Assembly (NCBI GenBank): GCA_045540275.1
Contig: JAZQGX010000166.1
Location: 1-51,569 of the forward strand
Direction of reading: 5' to 3'
Length of the DNA: 51,569 nt
Source: RGIG8368 sp045540275
GTDB taxonomy: Bacteria > Verrucomicrobiota > Kiritimatiellia > RFP12 > UBA1067
Position numbers and translations under genes: made by a program
Shown: one piece after another, positions 17,300-26,099 of the stretch
Layout: each line of letters starts with the position of its first letter
How positions within the stretch are numbered: the stretch's first letter is position 1
Notes under the pieces: model-generated
Databases searched by the model: none
The model's input: the letters and a program-made list of their open reading frames with translations, nothing else
What the model was told of the DNA's origin: nothing

Positions 17300-18289
17300 C
17301 TATAGCATAAAGCATGCAAAATCCGACTTGTCTTTTGCGGTAACCGTCCGATCCGAACTTCCATCTGAAGACACCACTCTGACCGTAACCTCGTAACTCC
17401 GGTCGTGGTCACCGTATGCCGCGCAAAGTTCCACCGCCAATTCAAGATCGGCGCTACTGGGTCGTCCCGGAATTAAAACCGTAGGTCCGGGCACATTGAC
17501 GGTATGGAGAAGCAAGTCCCCTTCCCGACGGAGTTTTTTCAACTGCAAATTATTTCTCGCGTCGCGACCGACCACGAGTCTTGCGCCGTCGGGCAAACGG
17601 AAGTGGCGTCCCAGCTTGAGCAGTCGGATTGCAAAAATGTCGTCAAGTCCCTCATGTTCCGCCAGATCCCGAAGACGCTGGGTGTAGCGTTTTTCGGTGA
17701 GCAGGCATCCGCCTGCCGGTGATGGCCAGCGGTCAAGTCCGAATTCACGGGCCAACGCCAACTGAGGCTTGCGATTCCGACCGCTCAAATCGAGCAGCTG
17801 TTCGCGGTCGAGTTTGCCGTCGAGTTCGGGCTGAGTCGGAGGAAGCAGCTTTGCCGACAACGGTCGGACAACCTTGCCTCCGAGTTCGGAATCACGCTCA
17901 ACAATCGCCAGCGCATTTCGATTTTGCGACATCGGGCGCTGTCCCATAACTTCACCGGTTGCGATGAAATCGAACCCCAATTCTTCCATCAGCTCACCGG
18001 CGCGGTGAATCATTCTGGCATGGCAGTCGATGCAGGGATTCATGCCTCCGCCGAAACCGTGACGCGGCGCTTTGATCAGTGAAATTATGTCTTCGGTAAA
18101 ATCGACTATGTGCAACTTCACTTTGAGCTGCTCCGCCGCCTCCTTTGCGGAGGAGATATCGAAGAATGGCGAATTAAAAACCACGCCCTCGACATGGATA
18201 GACTGCTTCTGCAGAACGAGCACCGCCAGGCGGCTGTCCAATCCCCCTGAAAGTAGCGACAATGCTTTGACTTGTGATTTGTTATCCAC
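17300..18289 (-). CDS. PP-loop ATPase of the tRNA-thiolation type (MnmA/ThiI-like) with C-terminal NFACT-R-like domain
   Basis: 329 residues. The ATP-pyrophosphatase PP-loop SGGLDSRLAV lies about 15 residues from the start, followed by the family pattern GGGMNPCIDCHARMI with a CxxC, and AGGCLLTEKRYTQRLRDL. The C-terminal part (FRLPDGARLVVGRDARNN) resembles the RNA-binding NFACT-R/DUF814 module. Homologues are often labelled tRNA 2-thiouridylase-like, but the modified base has not been settled. GTG at 18289 is the likely start: AAGGA lies 7 nt upstream and the upstream gene ends at 18282 (8-nt overlap). The in-frame ATG at 18358 would lie deep in kamA. Confidence 0.8.
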   Translation of the reverse strand: MDNKSQVKALSLLSGGLDSRLAVLVLQKQSIHVEGVVFNSPFFDISSAKEAAEQLKVKLHIVDFTEDIISLIKAPRHGFGGGMNPCIDCHARMIHRAGELMEELGFDFIATGEVMGQRPMSQNRNALAIVERDSELGGKVVRPLSAKLLPPTQPELDGKLDREQLLDLSGRNRKPQLALAREFGLDRWPSPAGGCLLTEKRYTQRLRDLAEHEGLDDIFAIRLLKLGRHFRLPDGARLVVGRDARNNLQLKKLRREGDLLLHTVNVPGPTVLIPGRPSSADLELAVELCAAYGDHDRSYEVTVRVVSSDGSSDRTVTAKDKSDFACFML

Positions 18290-19259
18290 TGTAATTTCCT
18301 TCGGCCGCAAGTTCGGCGAGCGGCGTTTTTCTTGGAGCGCTGGGAATGTCCGCGACAAAACGCGGCATGCCCAATCCTCCTATTCTTGCAGCCAGCGCCC
18401 TTTCGATTTCCAGCGCTTTGTTCAAATCGACCCGGAAGTGACCGGTGCCGGAAACCGGATCGCAGACGAACACATAATACGGTCTGACCCGAGCGCGTTG
18501 CAGCTGCACGCAAAGCCTGTACATCTTCTCGACGCTGTCGTTGACCCCGCGCAGCAGTACGGTCTGGCAGGAAACGGGAATACCGGCATCGACCATCTTT
18601 GCACACGCTGCTCGTGCCTGTTCGGTCAGCTCTTCGTGACAGTTGAACTGGGTATTGACCCAAAGCTTGTTGCGTGAAACTTTTTTAAGTTTGGCAACAA
18701 GCCCGCAGGTAATGCGCATCGGAAGCGTAGATGGCGTCCGGGTGCAGATCCGGACGACATCAACCTGCGGCAAATCGGCAAAAGCCTTGACCAAGCGCAC
18801 GACAGCGACATCCGGCAACAGCAGCACATCGCCGCCGGAAAGCAACACATCTCGGATTTCTGGATTGGCCTTGACGTACGAAAGCACGGTATCGAGCTGT
18901 TCACGCGTCCTTACCACCTCCGCCTCACCCAGCAAGTTCTTGCGAGTACAGTGGCGGCAGGCCATTGCGCATCTGTCGTTGGTCATCACCAGCAAGCGAT
19001 CCGGGAAACGGCGCACCGCCCCGTAACAGGCCGAATTTCCGCCCCGTTCGCAGAACGGATCTGGGCAAAACCCTTCGGCATCGGACAGCTCACGGCGGTC
19101 GGGAACGGTTTGCAGCCTAATTGCTTTGTGGCGCAGCAAATCCTCCCAGTACGGCGTGGCGAAATACGGATAGCGCGATTCAACCGCGGAACTTCGCCAT
19201 CGTCTTCTTGCGCACCGCAACTGTTTACGCCAATCGGGTTCAAATGGATCACAGGACAT
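18282..19259 (-). CDS. KamA/EpmB-type radical SAM aminomutase
   Basis: 325 residues. Cluster motif CAMACRHC (C97, C101, C104), LLSGGDVLLLPD and the C-terminal DPVSGTGHFRV match the lysine 2,3-aminomutase family, which moves an amino group using S-adenosylmethionine, a 4Fe-4S cluster and PLP. The lysine expected to bind PLP sits in IPSAPRKTPLAE, where KamA proteins have a glycine-rich stretch before the lysine, so the pocket is atypical. Length is near EpmB (about 340) and short of clostridial KamA (about 416), which has a C-terminal zinc/oligomerisation extension. EpmB makes beta-lysine for EF-P; no EF-P gene is in the window. Product remains open. Confidence 0.83.
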   Translation of the reverse strand: MSCDPFEPDWRKQLRCARRRWRSSAVESRYPYFATPYWEDLLRHKAIRLQTVPDRRELSDAEGFCPDPFCERGGNSACYGAVRRFPDRLLVMTNDRCAMACRHCTRKNLLGEAEVVRTREQLDTVLSYVKANPEIRDVLLSGGDVLLLPDVAVVRLVKAFADLPQVDVVRICTRTPSTLPMRITCGLVAKLKKVSRNKLWVNTQFNCHEELTEQARAACAKMVDAGIPVSCQTVLLRGVNDSVEKMYRLCVQLQRARVRPYYVFVCDPVSGTGHFRVDLNKALEIERALAARIGGLGMPRFVADIPSAPRKTPLAELAAEGNYSG

Positions 19260-19271
19260 AAAACAAGCCCG

Positions 19272-19643
19272 TCAGTATTTTACGGCTTTCGGCTCAGGAA
19301 TGGGGGAACCTGTATATTTCTTAACCTCGGAATAAGTTCGGCGGCGGGAAATGAAAATCGTCCGTTTGTAACCGGCCTGATCAAGCTGCACAATGAGATA
19401 GGTCATCAAACGGCGATCGCTGTTGGCCGTAATGAGGATGTTAATCTCCTGCGTCTTGGGAATTCCCGCATCAGCCAAGGCTTCCGCTACTTCAGCCGGC
19501 TTTACGATTTTGCCTTGAAAAACCACGTTCCCGGCATCGGATATCTCGATTTCCGGGACGCGGGTATTTTCAAGCAGCCGATGCTGCACGCAACCTGCGC
19601 ACAACATCAACGTAAAAAGAATACCGAACAGAATACGATTCAT
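19272..19643 (-). CDS. Small lipoprotein with ExbD/TolR-like domain
   Basis: 123 residues. The N-terminus is a lipoprotein signal with lipobox LCAGC. The mature part (VFQGKIVKPAEVAEALADAG, then INILITANSDRRLMTYLIVQ) resembles the periplasmic ExbD/TolR domain, in which a conserved strand is followed by a helix used for dimerisation. There is no transmembrane segment beyond the signal and no ExbB in the window, so it is not a standard Ton/Tol motor subunit. It lies 33 nt after gpmI and 12 nt before kamA. The domain resemblance is by eye and needs a profile search. Confidence 0.65.
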   Translation of the reverse strand: MNRILFGILFTLMLCAGCVQHRLLENTRVPEIEISDAGNVVFQGKIVKPAEVAEALADAGIPKTQEINILITANSDRRLMTYLIVQLDQAGYKRTIFISRRRTYSEVKKYTGSPIPEPKAVKY

Positions 19644-19676
19644 AACTGCATTCTCCCCAGTTCGGAATTTCTTCCG

Positions 19677-21230
19677 TTACGCCAACAGATCGTCGGCCGT
19701 CATCTCGACGGGCTTTTCAATGCCCAGGAGATGAAGAACGGTCGGTGCGATATCGGAAAGCTTGCCTTGCGGGCGAAGCTGTTTTTCCGTGGCATCGGAG
19801 GCGACGTAAATCAGGTCGACATCGAAGGTGGTATGACTCGTCTTTACCATGTTGGTGCCGAAATCAAACATCTCCTCCGCATTGCCGTGATCGGAAGTGA
19901 TCAGAACCTGGGCGTCGAGTTCTTCCAAGCGCGGCAGCAGGCGTCCAATACATTCATCGACGATTTCAACCGCGCGACGTGCGGCATCGAAATCACCGGT
20001 GTGTCCAACCATGTCGCAATTGGCGTAATTGACCGCGATAAACGCATACGGGTTGTTTTCCAGCCTGCGCAGCAGTTCGTCGGTCACATTGTAGGCCTCC
20101 ATTTCGGGGTGGCTGGCAAAAGTTGCCGGGTCGAAACGGCTCTTCACATCAACCTGATCCTCGCCTTCGCTCGGCTTGGTCGACTTGCCGTTGAAGAAGC
20201 TCGTTACATGACGGAACTTCTGCGTCTCGGCGATACGCAGCTGACGCAGTCCCGCCTTGGCGATCACTTCGCCGAGCAGATTGTCCATGCCTCCGTCGCC
20301 GCCCATCGCACCGAGCAGATACTGGGTGAATTCATCCCAGTAGCGGGTGAATCCCAAATAGACAATATTCGGACGTGCGGCGCGCGTACCGGGATAGTCA
20401 TCGCTGACGAACGCCTGGGTCATCTGGATGGCGCGATCCTGACGATAGTTGAAGTGCATAACGCTGTCGCCGTCCTTGACGCCGTCATAGGATCCTACGG
20501 TATACGGCGGAATGTACTCATCGGTCATTTCGGTGCCGTCCGGCGTGCGGTCGTTTTCATACGAGGCGTTGACCGCGGCGAGAACATCATCAGTAGCGCG
20601 TTCGGCTTTGCCGGTCACGATGACATTGTAGGCGATATCGGTCAGATTCCAGTTCTTGGAACGGTCCATGCCGAAATAACGCCCCATGATCGTACCGATG
20701 GAACAGTTGCCGACAGATGCCATCTCCTGCTGGAGACGCACCAGATAGCCGGAGGTGCTGCGCGGCGGAGTGTCGCGGCCGTCGAGGAAGGGATGAATCA
20801 CAATGCGTCCTTCAGGATACTCGCTGCGCGCGCGCTTCATCAGTTTGAAAAGATGCTCCTGATGGGCGTGAACGCCTTCATCCTGCAGCAACCCCATGAA
20901 ATGCAGGGTCGATGCGTTCGTTTTCCAGTTGTCGATCAGACGCTTCCAGTTTTCCGATGTGAAGAGCGAACCGTCAGACAAACCGTCGTCGATGCGTTTC
21001 AGTTCCTGCTCCACAACGCGTCCAGCGCCCATGTTAAGGTGTCCGACCTCGCTCGAACCCATGTATCCTTCGGGCAGTCCCACCGCTTCGCCGCTCGTGC
21101 GGATGCGCGAGAGCGGATAGCGCGAACGGAGCCGATCGATAACCGGAGTGTTGGCCGCAAAAACGGCATTGCCCTTTTTCAACTGGTTGATACCCCATCC
21201 ATCGCGGATAATTAAAACTACTGGTCTCAT
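19677..21230 (-). CDS. gpmI: 2,3-bisphosphoglycerate-independent phosphoglycerate mutase
   Basis: 517 residues, the normal length. IIRDGWG (metal aspartate) opens the protein; the phospho-acceptor serine is in GSSEVGHLNMGAGR at about S60. HPFLDGRDTPP, GRYFGMDR, FNYRQDRA, NCDMVGHTGD and TSDHGNAEEM supply the substrate arginines and the two Mn2+ sites. It interconverts 3- and 2-phosphoglycerate in glycolysis. ATG has AAGGAG 8 nt upstream and a promoter with a perfect extended -10. It is the first gene of the seven-gene minus-strand run ending at 10586. Confidence 0.97.
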   Translation of the reverse strand: MRPVVLIIRDGWGINQLKKGNAVFAANTPVIDRLRSRYPLSRIRTSGEAVGLPEGYMGSSEVGHLNMGAGRVVEQELKRIDDGLSDGSLFTSENWKRLIDNWKTNASTLHFMGLLQDEGVHAHQEHLFKLMKRARSEYPEGRIVIHPFLDGRDTPPRSTSGYLVRLQQEMASVGNCSIGTIMGRYFGMDRSKNWNLTDIAYNVIVTGKAERATDDVLAAVNASYENDRTPDGTEMTDEYIPPYTVGSYDGVKDGDSVMHFNYRQDRAIQMTQAFVSDDYPGTRAARPNIVYLGFTRYWDEFTQYLLGAMGGDGGMDNLLGEVIAKAGLRQLRIAETQKFRHVTSFFNGKSTKPSEGEDQVDVKSRFDPATFASHPEMEAYNVTDELLRRLENNPYAFIAVNYANCDMVGHTGDFDAARRAVEIVDECIGRLLPRLEELDAQVLITSDHGNAEEMFDFGTNMVKTSHTTFDVDLIYVASDATEKQLRPQGKLSDIAPTVLHLLGIEKPVEMTADDLLA

Positions 21231-21264
21231 TTTGTTAGCTCCTTGGCTTCATCATTTTTCGAAC

Positions 21265-21275
21265 ATTATAGCAAA
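21265..21275 (-). promoter_or_regulatory. gpmI promoter (extended -10)
   Basis: Minus strand TTTGCTATAAT, with TATAAT at 21270-21265. The -35 seventeen bases upstream is poor (TAGCAC), so recognition probably relies on the TGC extension. The predicted start is near 21258. Confidence 0.55.
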
Positions 21276-21285
21276 TATCTGGCCG

Positions 21286-21297
21286 TTGTGCTATTAT
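21286..21297 (+). promoter_or_regulatory. Promoter of the 3'-5' exonuclease gene (extended -10)
   Basis: TGTGCTATTAT with the hexamer at 21292-21297 and no good -35. The hexamer ends 8 nt before the ATG at 21306, so the transcript would start at or next to the start codon. Confidence 0.4.
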
Positions 21298-21305
21298 TAT
21301 CCATT

Positions 21306-22124
21306 ATGGCTAACATACTAGACAGAGAAGTTTGGGCTTTCGACTGCGAATGGGTTCCCTCCATTGAGGCGGGAAGAGCCGTTTACGGTTTACCTGCCGA
21401 CTGTCCAGATGATGAAGTGCTCCGCACCATGTACGAAGCGCAGGGAGCGACTCTGGAAAACCCGCGTCCGTTTCTGCGCACCGCCTATTGCCGAATCGCG
21501 TCCATTGCGATGGTAATCCGCAAAAAAAAGATGCCAGGGGCAAGCGAGGCGCAATTGCAGCTTTTCGCTCTGCCCAACGCCTTTGATGATGAAAACTGCC
21601 GTGAAGCGACGATTCTCAAACGGTTTTCGAAGGGGCTGGCACTCCATTCGCCGATTTTGGTCGGCTACAATTCCCGCGCATCCGATTTGCGCATTCTGCT
21701 TCAGCGCTCGCTGATAAACGGCATTTCCGCGCCGGAGCTGTTTTCGCGCGTCAACGGCAAGCCGTGGGAATGCGAAGACATCGACCTCATGGAAAAGATT
21801 TGCGGCATGGGCAGGTCTTATTCCGTTTCGCTCAATGACATTTCGCGCATGTGCTCGATTCCGGGCAAGCTCGACATGTGCGGTGACGATGTCTGCGGGG
21901 CCTGGTATCGCGGCGAACGCGAAAGCATCGTCCAGTACAACTGTTTCGACGCTCTGACAACCTATCTGCTTTGGCTTCGCGTTTGCAAAATCCAGGGGTT
22001 GCTGGACGATGCCAATTATGCCTTGGAGCAGCAGGCGGTAAAACGACTGTTGGAAAACGAGATCGGAAACGGTAAAACGTATCTTCAGACTTTCCTCGAT
22101 GCGTGGAATCCATCGTTTGAATAA
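21306..22124 (+). CDS. PolB-type 3'-5' exonuclease (DnaQ/DEDD superfamily)
   Basis: 272 residues. AFDCEWVPS carries the first DxE metal-binding pair. VGYNSRASDLRILLQRS matches motif II, and NCFDALTTYLLWLRV matches the family's final motif with its metal-binding aspartate. This is the predicted 3'-5' exonuclease family related to the proofreading domain of DNA polymerase B, present as a free protein. It would trim 3' ends of DNA in the cytoplasm. An upstream in-frame ATG at 21243 would place the divergent promoter inside the gene, so the ATG at 21306 is chosen. No ribosome binding site is visible; initiation may be leaderless. The next gene follows after 18 nt. Confidence 0.85.
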   Translation: MANILDREVWAFDCEWVPSIEAGRAVYGLPADCPDDEVLRTMYEAQGATLENPRPFLRTAYCRIASIAMVIRKKKMPGASEAQLQLFALPNAFDDENCREATILKRFSKGLALHSPILVGYNSRASDLRILLQRSLINGISAPELFSRVNGKPWECEDIDLMEKICGMGRSYSVSLNDISRMCSIPGKLDMCGDDVCGAWYRGERESIVQYNCFDALTTYLLWLRVCKIQGLLDDANYALEQQAVKRLLENEIGNGKTYLQTFLDAWNPSFE

Positions 22125-22142
22125 ATCACTACGGGATTACAA

Positions 22143-23801
22143 ATGAAATCGAAAAAAGCGTTTATGCTGGCGGCAACCCTTATTCTGACACTGGTCGGCT
22201 CTACCTCCGGAGAGCATATCTTTGTCAATCTCTTCGAAACCGATTCCGCCGAACTGCTGGAAGCCGGCGTCAGTGCTTTTGCAAACAATGCAAATTGCAA
22301 AGAATTCGGCGAACGGTTCGAAGGGTGGATGAAAGAGAGACTGCTCGTACCGTCGGAAACATGGCTCAACCGGTCACGTCCCATGCGCTTCGTTCGGACC
22401 ATCGACCCCGTCAAACCGATTGACGGGAACAATCCGACAATACTTACCATCGCCGAAATGAAGGATCTCGGCGGAAGCATTGGGAAAGTGTGCTCGGGTT
22501 TATACAACCGCCGCACCCCGATAGGAACGTTCGGCGCGCTTTACCGCGATCCGATCCACACCAATCTCACGCCACAGGTGGCAATCGCCGCCGAAGGAAA
22601 ACATATCCTGCTTTCGACCCAACCCGAACAGCTGACATGGGGTTGGGAATTCCGCCAGCGTTTCATCAATGCGCCGAGACAGCAAATTTTCGGAAACTTC
22701 CGGATGCTCGCCAACGCCGGACGCTTCCGCGAACTGCTGCCGTTGCTCCATCCCAATTTCGCCCGCCAGCCTTTTATTCCGGCGCTGATGAGCAACTTCA
22801 AAACACTGATAATCGGAATGAACTTTGACGGCAGTGCATTTCAGATGGCGATTCGCGGACGGCCGGAAGACACCTCCGAGCTCTTCAAAATTGCATCCTC
22901 TTGGTACCAGCCCGCCGACAGTTCTTGGCAAAAACTGCCGAGCAATCTGCTGTTCAGTTCTCTTATCGGAACAAAGACCCCAAACTTCGTTCAAAATTTC
23001 ATTCCCGCTCCGCTTGACGGCATCGTCTGGCCGTTGGAGAAGATCAAGCCCGAACAGCTGGAGTCGGGGGATTGCCCTACCATTATCCACCTTGCCCCTG
23101 ATGGAAAATCGCTGGTGTATGGCTCGGCGCGGCACTTTAAACCGGAAGCGGCGAAGATGTTGCCGCTCGACCGGCTCGATGCGATTTCGCACAGTGGCAA
23201 TGGCGCAATTGTATGGATTAGGGAGCAGCCGCGCAACGTCGACGGCCTGACGGTTTACAGATATCGTCTGTCGCTGTCGAAAAAATTCGCCCAGGCCGGA
23301 TTGAAACACGCCGATCTTGATCTGATCAAATCTCTGATTATGATTTTCTTCAAAAACGTCCGGTTGGAACTTGCATTGCGCAATGACATTCTTTACACCG
23401 CGCTGGGCATCGACCGTCCGATGGATTGCTGCCTTAAATTGATAGAATCAAAATCGCAGTACCGTACCGTCAACAAGATGATTTCCGTCGACGACCCCAA
23501 CATGGCCGGTGTCACACCGCTGTTCGCGGTCTTGATCAGGGCTTCCGAAATGGGCTTGGCGATGACGCGGAACTTTCCGGGCATCAAACCGGATCAGATA
23601 AGTGACATTTCGCACAGCTCCGATGGCATGACACTTGCGTTGGATCGTCGGGCGAAAGACGGCGCACTGACTCTGTCATTGCGCGTCAACAACAGTGAAA
23701 TAAGCGCTCTTGGGGAACTCAATGAAAAAGCCCGCCCGCTGGTGACGGAATTGTTTTTCAATCTGATTGCCGCCCCCGAGGCGATCAACAAAATCGAGTA
23801 G
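22143..23801 (+). CDS. Exported protein of unknown function
   Basis: 552 residues that I do not recognise. A signal peptide is clear (basic start, hydrophobic LAATLILTLVG, small residues to about 23). The rest is soluble and mixed alpha/beta. Three places share a pattern of acidic or Gly/Ser turn followed by a strand (IAAEGKHILLSTQPEQL, ISHSGNGAIVWI, ISHSSDGMTLALD), suggesting internal repetition of a strand-helix unit. It resembles the general look of periplasmic DUF3352-like proteins, but this is a weak impression. Probably cotranscribed with the exonuclease 18 nt upstream. No catalytic motif is apparent. Confidence 0.75.
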   Translation: MKSKKAFMLAATLILTLVGSTSGEHIFVNLFETDSAELLEAGVSAFANNANCKEFGERFEGWMKERLLVPSETWLNRSRPMRFVRTIDPVKPIDGNNPTILTIAEMKDLGGSIGKVCSGLYNRRTPIGTFGALYRDPIHTNLTPQVAIAAEGKHILLSTQPEQLTWGWEFRQRFINAPRQQIFGNFRMLANAGRFRELLPLLHPNFARQPFIPALMSNFKTLIIGMNFDGSAFQMAIRGRPEDTSELFKIASSWYQPADSSWQKLPSNLLFSSLIGTKTPNFVQNFIPAPLDGIVWPLEKIKPEQLESGDCPTIIHLAPDGKSLVYGSARHFKPEAAKMLPLDRLDAISHSGNGAIVWIREQPRNVDGLTVYRYRLSLSKKFAQAGLKHADLDLIKSLIMIFFKNVRLELALRNDILYTALGIDRPMDCCLKLIESKSQYRTVNKMISVDDPNMAGVTPLFAVLIRASEMGLAMTRNFPGIKPDQISDISHSSDGMTLALDRRAKDGALTLSLRVNNSEISALGELNEKARPLVTELFFNLIAAPEAINKIE

Positions 23802-23913
23802 AAAACCGGTTGTGGGGACAGACCATGCAAAGATTCAAATTTTGCGCGTGAGAATATTCCGCCATTAAACAATCGCAAAGGACATACCCCTCTCGGTCTC
23901 GGTATCAATCCCA

Positions 23914-24543
23914 CTAACTGTAGCTCCTAAACACCAACAGCGGACCGCCATCAAAGGTGAGCGTTATTTCATCGCCTGTTGCAACATTCAAAGTTGCGTT
24001 CCACCACCGATCAAACTTAACCCCCGACAACGAATAGCGAAGACCTCGGGAATAGACATTCAAATTCCGCTCAAATGAAAACAATGACACCGCCTGACCT
24101 TCATGCGAACGCAGAACACATGAACGCAACAGCGGTGTAAACACCCCCGTATCAGTATAGGCGTTAATCTTAGCTTTTTTCGCAAAATCAACCAAATACG
24201 ACAGATTACCCAAAGTGTGATCTTCACGATTGCCGGAAATTCCCAATATCGCCAGCCTGCTCCAACCGCGCTTAATGCAAAACCGATAAGCCTTTGCCAA
24301 ATCGTTGGTATCCTGCTCCGCGACACGATGCATCCGATCTTTAAGTCTGGCGGCCACTTCCGGCATAATGCTGTCCAAATCCCCGACCACGCAATCAGGC
24401 ATCAATCCACGCGCTACCATCGTATTAGCCGCACCGTCACAGCAAACAACCGGCTTGCCCGACTCCAGCACGCGCAACGGAAGCTCATGCGCCGGGAATG
24501 CACCATCGGCAAGAATCACCGCCTCGAAATCATCAATTTCCAT
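23914..24543 (-). CDS. thiN: Thiamine pyrophosphokinase
   Basis: 209 residues. CCDGAANTM, PDCVVGDLDS, QDTNDLAKA and GISGNREDHTLGNL are the family's substrate- and Mg-ATP-binding motifs, and the C-terminal beta domain ends with a thiamine-pocket-like region. It makes thiamine pyrophosphate from thiamine in one step. The ATG at 24543 overlaps the GT39-like gene by 11 nt, so translation is probably coupled. An in-frame ATG at 24612 would overlap by 80 nt. It is the last gene of the lpt-PTS operon. No TPP riboswitch-like leader is seen. Confidence 0.93.
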   Translation of the reverse strand: MEIDDFEAVILADGAFPAHELPLRVLESGKPVVCCDGAANTMVARGLMPDCVVGDLDSIMPEVAARLKDRMHRVAEQDTNDLAKAYRFCIKRGWSRLAILGISGNREDHTLGNLSYLVDFAKKAKINAYTDTGVFTPLLRSCVLRSHEGQAVSLFSFERNLNVYSRGLRYSLSGVKFDRWWNATLNVATGDEITLTFDGGPLLVFRSYS

Positions 24544-26098
24544 GCTTCCGCCCGCAAATAGTAAGCTTGGTATGATTCTGCCCAAAATCGGCCATTTGGA
24601 AAACCTCTTCAAATCGCTTGTCTATCAGATCCAAATACATCTTGCGTTCCTCTTCAGGCACCGGGTCGGTTGACGGCGATTTTATCGCCCAGGAGTACTC
24701 GCTGAATGCGCATACCATAGCATCAACCGTTTCCAACGCCCGCTTCAGCAACCCGGTGTTCAAAACATGGTTTTTCGCCGCTTCAGCATCGCTTAAATCA
24801 GGAAAATATGAAAACGGTCCCATCTCCATTCCCGGCGGCAGATCCATGCTCGCCTCGATCGCCAGATACGCATCCTGCGTAAGCAACACCCCACCTTTCG
24901 GAGCCAGCTTCCGGATCTCGGAAGCCGCAGTACGAAGATTTGAAATCGCACTTCCCTTGGCCATTACCGTCCAAAACCGGTCTTGCCTTACCACAAACCA
25001 ATCCTGAATCATCGACGATCCGAATGAAACCATGCACACAAACACCACCGCGAAAAAAGCCGCCCAGGAGACGCTTTTTTTCGCATTGACCATATCAAAT
25101 GCCCCTGCCGCCAACGACGCGCCCAATATCCCCATAACGGGAACCTGATAATCGTCGTAAGGATGAGGGCTTGTCAACTGAACCAGCACAACCGAACCCG
25201 AGGCGAGCAGCCAGATTATCCGGTGAAAGGCACGCGGCGATGGCTGCACCTCCCCTTCGTCCCTTCTTCCAGTTGCAAACCGAAAGCACAATGCAAACAA
25301 TCCCATCCCGAACAATGCCGTATACGCACGTACCGTACGGGAAATCGACCCAGCCACAAACATCAGATTGCGTCCTCCGCGCCCGATGTGAAATGTCTGC
25401 GAAAATAGGAATTCCTCCGGTGCAAGGAAAAAAGTCCATCCAAACGTCACCGCCACGCCCATCACCGCACCAACACCGAAGAAGAACCAGGCCCAGCCCA
25501 AAAATCTACGATAAAAGAGTAAAGCAAAAGCCACTGGAGGCAACGCGAACAACAGCGAAACGCGCGCTCCACCGGCAAATGCGGCAATTGCCCCTGCCGC
25601 AAATGCAATCAGCATCGAACGTTTTGTCCCGTCGCAGAAAGTCAAGAGCAGAAACGAGGCTGCCAGCAAAAACGACGCAAGCGCATAGGTTTTGGGAATT
25701 ACCGTGAAATAGACATGGTAAAGGTTGCATGCAACAAGAGCAAACGCAACAATCCCCACTGGCAGCGCCTTCTCTCTGGAAACGCTTCGCGAGGCAAGCA
25801 ATCCCGTCAGCAATGCCGCGAAAAAGCCGATCAGAGCCGTGAAAACGCGCCCCCCAAGTACACCTGCCCACGACCACAAATCATAAGTCAAGCCGTAAAC
25901 GGCAGGCAGGGTCGGACCTTGGGTAAAAAAGAAATCACGATACGGCAAACATCCCCGCGACACCATTTTCGCCGCATACAGATACCAACCTTCATCTTGG
26001 TTGAGATCGCCGAACCAGATGGAAAAAACAATCAGCACCAGGGATGTCGATATCGCCAACAGTGCTGACAGCAACGGCAATTTTTTGACGAAAAACAT
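24533..26098 (-). CDS. GT39/ArnT-like membrane glycosyltransferase
   Basis: 521 residues with about ten hydrophobic helices in the first 390, then a soluble tail. GDLNQDEGWYLYAA, with the acidic pair after the first helix, is the catalytic loop signature of PMT/ArnT-type (GT39/GT83) enzymes that use polyprenyl-phosphate sugars outside the membrane; LPYRDFFFTQGPT follows it as in that superfamily. It might glycosylate lipid A, glycan or protein. It starts 1 nt after the Enzyme I stop codon. Placement with lpt genes fits an envelope role, but the acceptor is unknown. Confidence 0.8.
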   Translation of the reverse strand: MFFVKKLPLLSALLAISTSLVLIVFSIWFGDLNQDEGWYLYAAKMVSRGCLPYRDFFFTQGPTLPAVYGLTYDLWSWAGVLGGRVFTALIGFFAALLTGLLASRSVSREKALPVGIVAFALVACNLYHVYFTVIPKTYALASFLLAASFLLLTFCDGTKRSMLIAFAAGAIAAFAGGARVSLLFALPPVAFALLFYRRFLGWAWFFFGVGAVMGVAVTFGWTFFLAPEEFLFSQTFHIGRGGRNLMFVAGSISRTVRAYTALFGMGLFALCFRFATGRRDEGEVQPSPRAFHRIIWLLASGSVVLVQLTSPHPYDDYQVPVMGILGASLAAGAFDMVNAKKSVSWAAFFAVVFVCMVSFGSSMIQDWFVVRQDRFWTVMAKGSAISNLRTAASEIRKLAPKGGVLLTQDAYLAIEASMDLPPGMEMGPFSYFPDLSDAEAAKNHVLNTGLLKRALETVDAMVCAFSEYSWAIKSPSTDPVPEEERKMYLDLIDKRFEEVFQMADFGQNHTKLTICGRKHGN

Positions 26099-26099
26099 T

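Noticed and set aside
18951..21215. A 754-codon open frame on the plus strand
   Set aside because: It lies antisense to gpmI, the lipoprotein and kamA, all with clear family motifs. The translation is low-complexity and motif-free, as expected for the mirror of GC-rich coding DNA.
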